Positions 7,192-9,563 of a stretch of 9,563 bases of DNA are shown here, in pieces. The notes under the pieces are model-generated. The model saw only the letters and a program-made list of their open reading frames with translations. It was not told the origin of the DNA and made no database searches. Position 1 is the first letter of the stretch, and each line of letters opens with the position of its first letter. This DNA comes from Thermoanaerobaculia bacterium (lineage in GTDB: Bacteria; Acidobacteriota; Thermoanaerobaculia; Multivoradales; UBA5704), in contig JAICSG010000097.1 of NCBI GenBank assembly GCA_025937035.1, positions 1-9,563 on the forward strand, written 5' to 3'. Position numbers and translations under genes: made by a program.

Positions 7192-7761
7192 TCAGAAGGC
7201 CTTGATGACGGTCAGGGTGATTCCCTGGCCGTTCCCGAACAGATCCTTTTTCGGATTGTCGATCTGCACCTGGATCTGCTTGAGATGGACGAAATTGGCC
7301 TGGGTGCTGCCGTCCAGGGGGGTGTCGAGCTTGCCGTCGTTGAGATCGGTGATGTCGTACTGCTGCACGGTGGTGGTGCGGTTCCACAGCACCGGCCCCC
7401 GGCCCGCGGCCGTGGCGTCGGTGGTCCACCCTTCCGTGGGGTCACCGATCTCGTAGGCGCCGGTGGAGTCGGCCTTGGCCCGCGTGTAGTAGTCCTTCGT
7501 CTCCGCCTTGGTCTGGCCCGAGGCCACCAGCAGCCGGGTATTGCCGAACGGCACTTGCAGCAGCTCCTCGACCTCCGTCCGGCTGCTGTTCGTCGCCTGG
7601 GTGGCGTCGTTGCCGCTGACGTTGTCGTTGATCGAGCGCGAGAAGACCGGCAGCAGCCCGAGCGCGATGATGAGCAGGATGGCGGCGGCGATGAGCGCCT
7701 CGATAATCGAGAAGCCCGCCTCGCCACGGCGCGCCGCCGGTCGGTGTCTCCTGGGTCGCAT
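7192..7761 (-). CDS. pilV: PilV-type minor pilin (type IV pilus modification protein PilV family)
   Basis: A 189-residue prepilin-like protein with a basic leader (RPRRHRPAARRGEAG). The leader is cut after Gly16, before FSIIEALIAAAILLIIALGL, with Glu at mature +5 (Glu21). 'GFSIIEALIA' with a following helix and 'LGLLPVFSRSI' is characteristic of PilV. The soluble part (about 45-189) includes VLWNRTTTVQQYDI and ends KQIQVQID...ITLTVIKAF, a beta-strand-rich domain typical of minor pilins. Three in-frame ATGs lie at 7782, 7767 and 7761. The last is preferred: AGGAGG (7768-7773) ends 6 nt before it, whereas it touches the 7767 ATG directly and lies downstream of the 7782 one. The gene follows fimT by 11 bp and precedes pilW by 8 bp, indicating co-translation. 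No cysteines are present, in contrast to PilW and PilX. Confidence 0.93.
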   Translation of the reverse strand: MRPRRHRPAARRGEAGFSIIEALIAAAILLIIALGLLPVFSRSINDNVSGNDATQATNSSRTEVEELLQVPFGNTRLLVASGQTKAETKDYYTRAKADSTGAYEIGDPTEGWTTDATAAGRGPVLWNRTTTVQQYDITDLNDGKLDTPLDGSTQANFVHLKQIQVQIDNPKKDLFGNGQGITLTVIKAF

Positions 7762-7767
7762 CCTCAT

Positions 7768-7773
7768 CCTCCT
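7768..7773 (-). promoter_or_regulatory. Ribosome binding site that decides the pilV start
   Basis: On the minus strand AGGAGG ends 6 nt before the ATG at 7759-7761, while the ATG at 7765-7767 abuts it with no spacer. This favours the 7761 start. The site begins within the fimT stop (TGAGGAGG), so fimT termination probably couples to pilV initiation. Confidence 0.7.
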
Positions 7774-8375
7774 CAGTTCCATGTCCAGGCCTTGCCGTTG
7801 CCGCCCTGGCGGACGTAGGCGGCGCCATCCCATTTGCGGATCTCGGCCTTGCCCGCGAGGGACGTCACGCGAACCTCCAGGAAGTTGCCGTCCTGATCGG
7901 CCAAGCGGAACGCGCCGAGATCGCTCACCGTCCCGTCACTCTGGAAGATGGCGAGGCTCGGTCCGCCGTCGGGGTCCGTGGTGAGGTCGGCGACCGAGGC
8001 CTTGTCGAGCTTCCCGTCGCTGTCCTCGAAGGCCACCCCGTTCGGCAGGAAGAAGCTGGCGACCACCGTCTCGGTCCCGTTCAGCCTCTGGTTGTTGTCG
8101 GCGTCCACGAACAGGCGCACGGAGCTCTTGTCGCCAGGGACCGCCGGCGGGACGATCTGCACCACCGCCGGCGCCGACGACTTTTTCGCCTGCAGTTGCG
8201 CCAGTACCATCATCGTCTTCATCTCCCGGGCGATGCCGACGACCTTGGCTTGGTGGATCGCGGTCATCAGGGAGGGGATGCCCAACGTGATCAGGACCAA
8301 CATGAGCGACATGACCACGAGGAGCTCGATCAGCGTGAAGCCGCGCGGGCCGCGGACGGGAGCTGGGTTTTTCAT
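7773..8375 (-). CDS. fimT: GspH/FimT-family minor pseudopilin, first gene of the pilus operon
   Basis: A 200-residue prepilin-like protein. The leader ends at Gly12 and the mature part starts FTLIELLVVMSLMLVLITLG, with Glu at +5 (Glu17). The next segment (SLMTAIHQAKVVGIAREMKT) fits the pilin helix. The soluble GspH-type domain contains VRLFVDADNNQRLNGTE (86-102), the usual 'F.D.n.dG..d..E' pattern, plus further acidic turns (DSDGKLDK 118-125, ADQDGN 159-164) and a C-terminal strand region ending WTWN. In T4P systems the FimT/FimU protein joins the minor-pilin stack next to the major pilin. ATG 8373-8375 is the only usable start that leaves the leader intact. AAGGGGG (8382-8388) is 6 nt upstream but may lie outside the transcript predicted from the sigma-54 site. 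The exact paralog (FimT versus FimU/GspH) cannot be told from sequence alone. Confidence 0.93.
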   Translation of the reverse strand: MKNPAPVRGPRGFTLIELLVVMSLMLVLITLGIPSLMTAIHQAKVVGIAREMKTMMVLAQLQAKKSSAPAVVQIVPPAVPGDKSSVRLFVDADNNQRLNGTETVVASFFLPNGVAFEDSDGKLDKASVADLTTDPDGGPSLAIFQSDGTVSDLGAFRLADQDGNFLEVRVTSLAGKAEIRKWDGAAYVRQGGNGKAWTWN

Positions 8376-8456
8376 GGCGAGCCCCCTTAGAGCAAGGCCG
8401 GTGCCACGCCGCGGAAGGGCTGCCGGAATCGCCGTAAGCCTTTGAAAGAAAAGTTC
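8376..8456 (-). promoter_or_regulatory. Intergenic region between kinase and fimT
   Basis: This 81-bp gap holds the sigma-54 core, a G-rich run before fimT, and an A/T-rich patch (8441-8460) that stands out from the GC-rich surroundings. No hairpin followed by a T-run ends the kinase gene on the minus strand, so read-through from the kinase into the pilus genes cannot be excluded. Confidence 0.6.
8391..8406 (-). promoter_or_regulatory. Predicted sigma-54 (-24/-12) promoter of the pilus operon
   Basis: Read on the minus strand the site is TGGCAC-CGGCC-TTGCT, an exact match to the sigma-54 core TGGCAC-N5-TTGC followed by T/A. The -24 GG is at 8405-8404 and the -12 GC at 8393-8392, with correct spacing. 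It lies in the only real intergenic gap of the window and points at fimT. From the usual distance the transcript would start near 8380, leaving only about five bases before the ATG. Known T4P genes (pilA under PilS/PilR) use sigma-54, and this window also contains an NtrC-type activator and a PAS kinase. No transcription data back it. Confidence 0.8.
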
Positions 8457-8467
8457 TTACTGTTCTT
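8434..8467. repeat. Nested inverted and direct repeats upstream of the sigma-54 site (candidate activator-binding region)
   Basis: Seen directly: an inverted repeat GTAAG (8434-8438) / CTTAC (8456-8460) with a 17-bp spacer; inside it CTTTGAAAG (8440-8448), and AAGAA-AAG-TTCTT (8446-8458); and GTTCTT twice with a 9-bp period (8453-8458 and 8462-8467). They sit about 30-65 bp upstream of the -24 element, spanning the kinase stop codon. They could bind a regulator, but the arms are short and chance is possible. Confidence 0.35.
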
Positions 8468-9563
8468 GGCGGGGCACCGGGGGGAGCGCCTCGGAAAGCA
8501 GCGCCTCGCTACCGATGGTAACGATCGTGTCGCGCGGGAAGGTGAGCACCGCCCGTGTGCCGCCGCCCGCCCGGTCCTCCAGGCGGATGCGCCCGCCGTG
8601 CAGCACCACGATGCGGTGGGCGAGCGCCAGCCCCAGCCCCACGCCGCCACGCCGGCCGGTGGCGAAGGGGTGGAACAGCCGCGCCCGGATCTCCTCCGGC
8701 AGCCCCGGGCCGCGGTCCTCGATGACCACCTCCACCCCCTCCTCCGCGGGCCTCACCGAGACCTCCACCGGCCCGCGCTTCCCCGCCTCGCGCTCGGCCT
8801 GCGCGGCGTTGTGCAGCAGATTGCGCACGGCGCGCTCGAGGAGCTGGGGGTCGCCGCGCAGAGAGGCGTCCTCCCCTTCGACCCGCACCTCCACCCCTTC
8901 GAGGGCCGGATCGGCCGCCGCGCGCTGGAGCAGGGGGAGCATCTCCAGGTCGCGCCGCCGGGCGGTGCCCGGCCGCGCGAAGGAGAGGAAGTCCTGGAGC
9001 ACCCGCTCGAGGTGGTCGGCCTCGCCGCGGATCTCGGAGAGGAAATCGGCGATCGAGCCCTCGTCCCGCTCGATCAGGGTCAGATAGCCGCGCAGAGTGG
9101 CGAGGCCGTTGCGCAGCTCGTGGGCGACGCCCCCCGCCATCTCGCCGAGCTGGGCGAGGCTCGCGGCCAGACGGCTCTCCTCGGCCCGCCGCCGCGCCGC
9201 GGTGAGGTCGGTGAAGAGGACCAGCAGGCCGCGCACCTCGCCGTCGTCACGGCGCAACGGGTGGACGGTGAGCCCCACGGTCAGGGTCTCCCCCGATGCC
9301 GGATCGGGATGTACGGCACATTCCTGGCGCTGGGGGGCGGTCCCCTCGGCCACCGCCGCCGCCAGGATCTCGCGCAGCTCGGGCTGGCCGGCGAGCACCC
9401 GGTCGAGCGGCGCACCCGGCTCGGGGAGGCCGGTGCCGAGGAGCGCCGCGCCCACGGCGTTGAGCGCCAGCACCCGCCCCTCGCGGTCGATCAGCAGCAG
9501 GCCGCTCTGCAGGCTCGGCGCGAGGGTCCGCTCAAGGGCGGCGATGTCGTCCTCGGCCGAGCG
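8457..9563 (-). CDS. PAS-domain sensor histidine kinase, PilS/NtrB-like (N-terminus outside window)
   Basis: The frame is open from the right edge to TAA at 8457-8459, giving 368 residues. An internal GTG at 9471-9473 is not the true start, because the PAS sequence continues upstream of it. Residues about 15-125 form a PAS fold (SLQSGLLLIDREGRVLALNA near the start, GLLVLFTDLT at 112-121). HisKA follows with the H-box GGVAHELRNGLATLRGYL (144-161) and phospho-acceptor His148. HATPase_c has the N-box ERAVRNLLHNAAQA (243-256, Asn252), G1 DRGPGLP (283-289), LFHPFATGR (296-304), and G2 GGVGLGLALAH (306-316). The H-box has Gly where most relatives have Pro after HELRN. No membrane segment is visible, but any would be off the window. 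It autophosphorylates and passes phosphate to a response regulator, often NtrC-type for this kinase group. It is transcribed toward the pilus operon, 81 bp upstream of fimT, and a sigma-54 promoter separates them. Confidence 0.95.
   Translation of the reverse strand, partial: RSAEDDIAALERTLAPSLQSGLLLIDREGRVLALNAVGAALLGTGLPEPGAPLDRVLAGQPELREILAAAVAEGTAPQRQECAVHPDPASGETLTVGLTVHPLRRDDGEVRGLLVLFTDLTAARRRAEESRLAASLAQLGEMAGGVAHELRNGLATLRGYLTLIERDEGSIADFLSEIRGEADHLERVLQDFLSFARPGTARRRDLEMLPLLQRAAADPALEGVEVRVEGEDASLRGDPQLLERAVRNLLHNAAQAEREAGKRGPVEVSVRPAEEGVEVVIEDRGPGLPEEIRARLFHPFATGRRGGVGLGLALAHRIVVLHGGRIRLEDRAGGGTRAVLTFPRDTIVTIGSEALLSEALPPVPRQEQ

Noticed and set aside
7184..7429. Upstream extension of the pilW reading frame
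   Set aside because: It overlaps pilV out of frame and would bury the leader peptide. The ATG at 7183 has a suitable ribosome binding site.
6533..7456. Plus-strand open frame opposite pilW and pilV
   Set aside because: It is antisense to two pilin genes with intact prepilin signals, and it has no recognisable domain.
7762..7833. Alternative pilV starts at 7833, 7782 and 7767
   Set aside because: The AGGAGG at 7768-7773 is correctly spaced only for 7761; the others overlap fimT or have no spacer.
9471..9473. Internal GTG as the start of the histidine kinase
   Set aside because: The frame stays open to the window edge, and the upstream residues complete a typical PAS start (SGLLLIDREGR), so the gene is 5'-truncated by the window.
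1..9563. Mobile elements, CRISPR arrays, tRNA/rRNA genes, defence systems
   Set aside because: No transposase, integrase, spaced direct repeats, terminal inverted repeats or RNA-gene sequences were seen; coding is continuous and of uniform composition.

Overview
The window is GC-rich bacterial DNA, with G/C strongly favoured at third codon positions, and it is almost entirely coding. It carries a type IV pilus (T4P) minor-pilin and tip-adhesin operon flanked by two regulatory genes that both run off the window. The genes point to a Gram-negative, pilus-bearing bacterium. The composition, a PilY1 tail I do not recognise from the family, and an FxLYD-type secreted protein suggest an Acidobacteriota-, Myxococcota- or Desulfobacterota-like lineage rather than a classical gammaproteobacterium. 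That placement is inference, because no rRNA or marker gene is present.

Layout: (1) 1-596, plus strand: C-terminal half of a sigma-54-dependent (NtrC-type) transcription activator, 5' end missing. (2) 601-8375, minus strand, read right to left: fimT/gspH-like pseudopilin (8375-7773), pilV (7761-7192), pilW (7183-5912), pilX (5915-5361), pilY1 (5323-1316) and a secreted two-domain FxLYD-type protein (1311-601). Gene spacings are 11, 8, -4, 37 and 4 bp, so this looks like one transcription unit. (3) 8376-8456: an 81-bp regulatory gap with an exact -24/-12 sigma-54 core (TGGCAC-N5-TTGC) reading into the operon and an A/T-rich patch with nested repeats. (4) 8457-9563, minus strand: PAS-type sensor histidine kinase, N-terminus missing.

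How it fits together: the four prepilin-like proteins plus PilY1 match the known T4P priming/tip complex, in which minor pilins start pilus assembly and carry a large calcium-binding, VWA-containing adhesin at the tip. The sigma-54 promoter, the NtrC-type activator and the PilS/NtrB-like kinase suggest that the operon is induced by a two-component system. That the kinase and activator are partners is inference, since they lie at opposite ends of the window. Absent from the window are the major pilin, PilE, the motor ATPases, PilC and the secretin.

The points most worth following up are the sigma-54 promoter and its near-leaderless geometry, the cysteine-pair-rich enlarged VWA region and odd C-terminal tail of PilY1, and the FxLYD-type protein at the operon end where PilE might be expected. 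No mobile elements, CRISPR arrays, rRNA or tRNA genes were seen.
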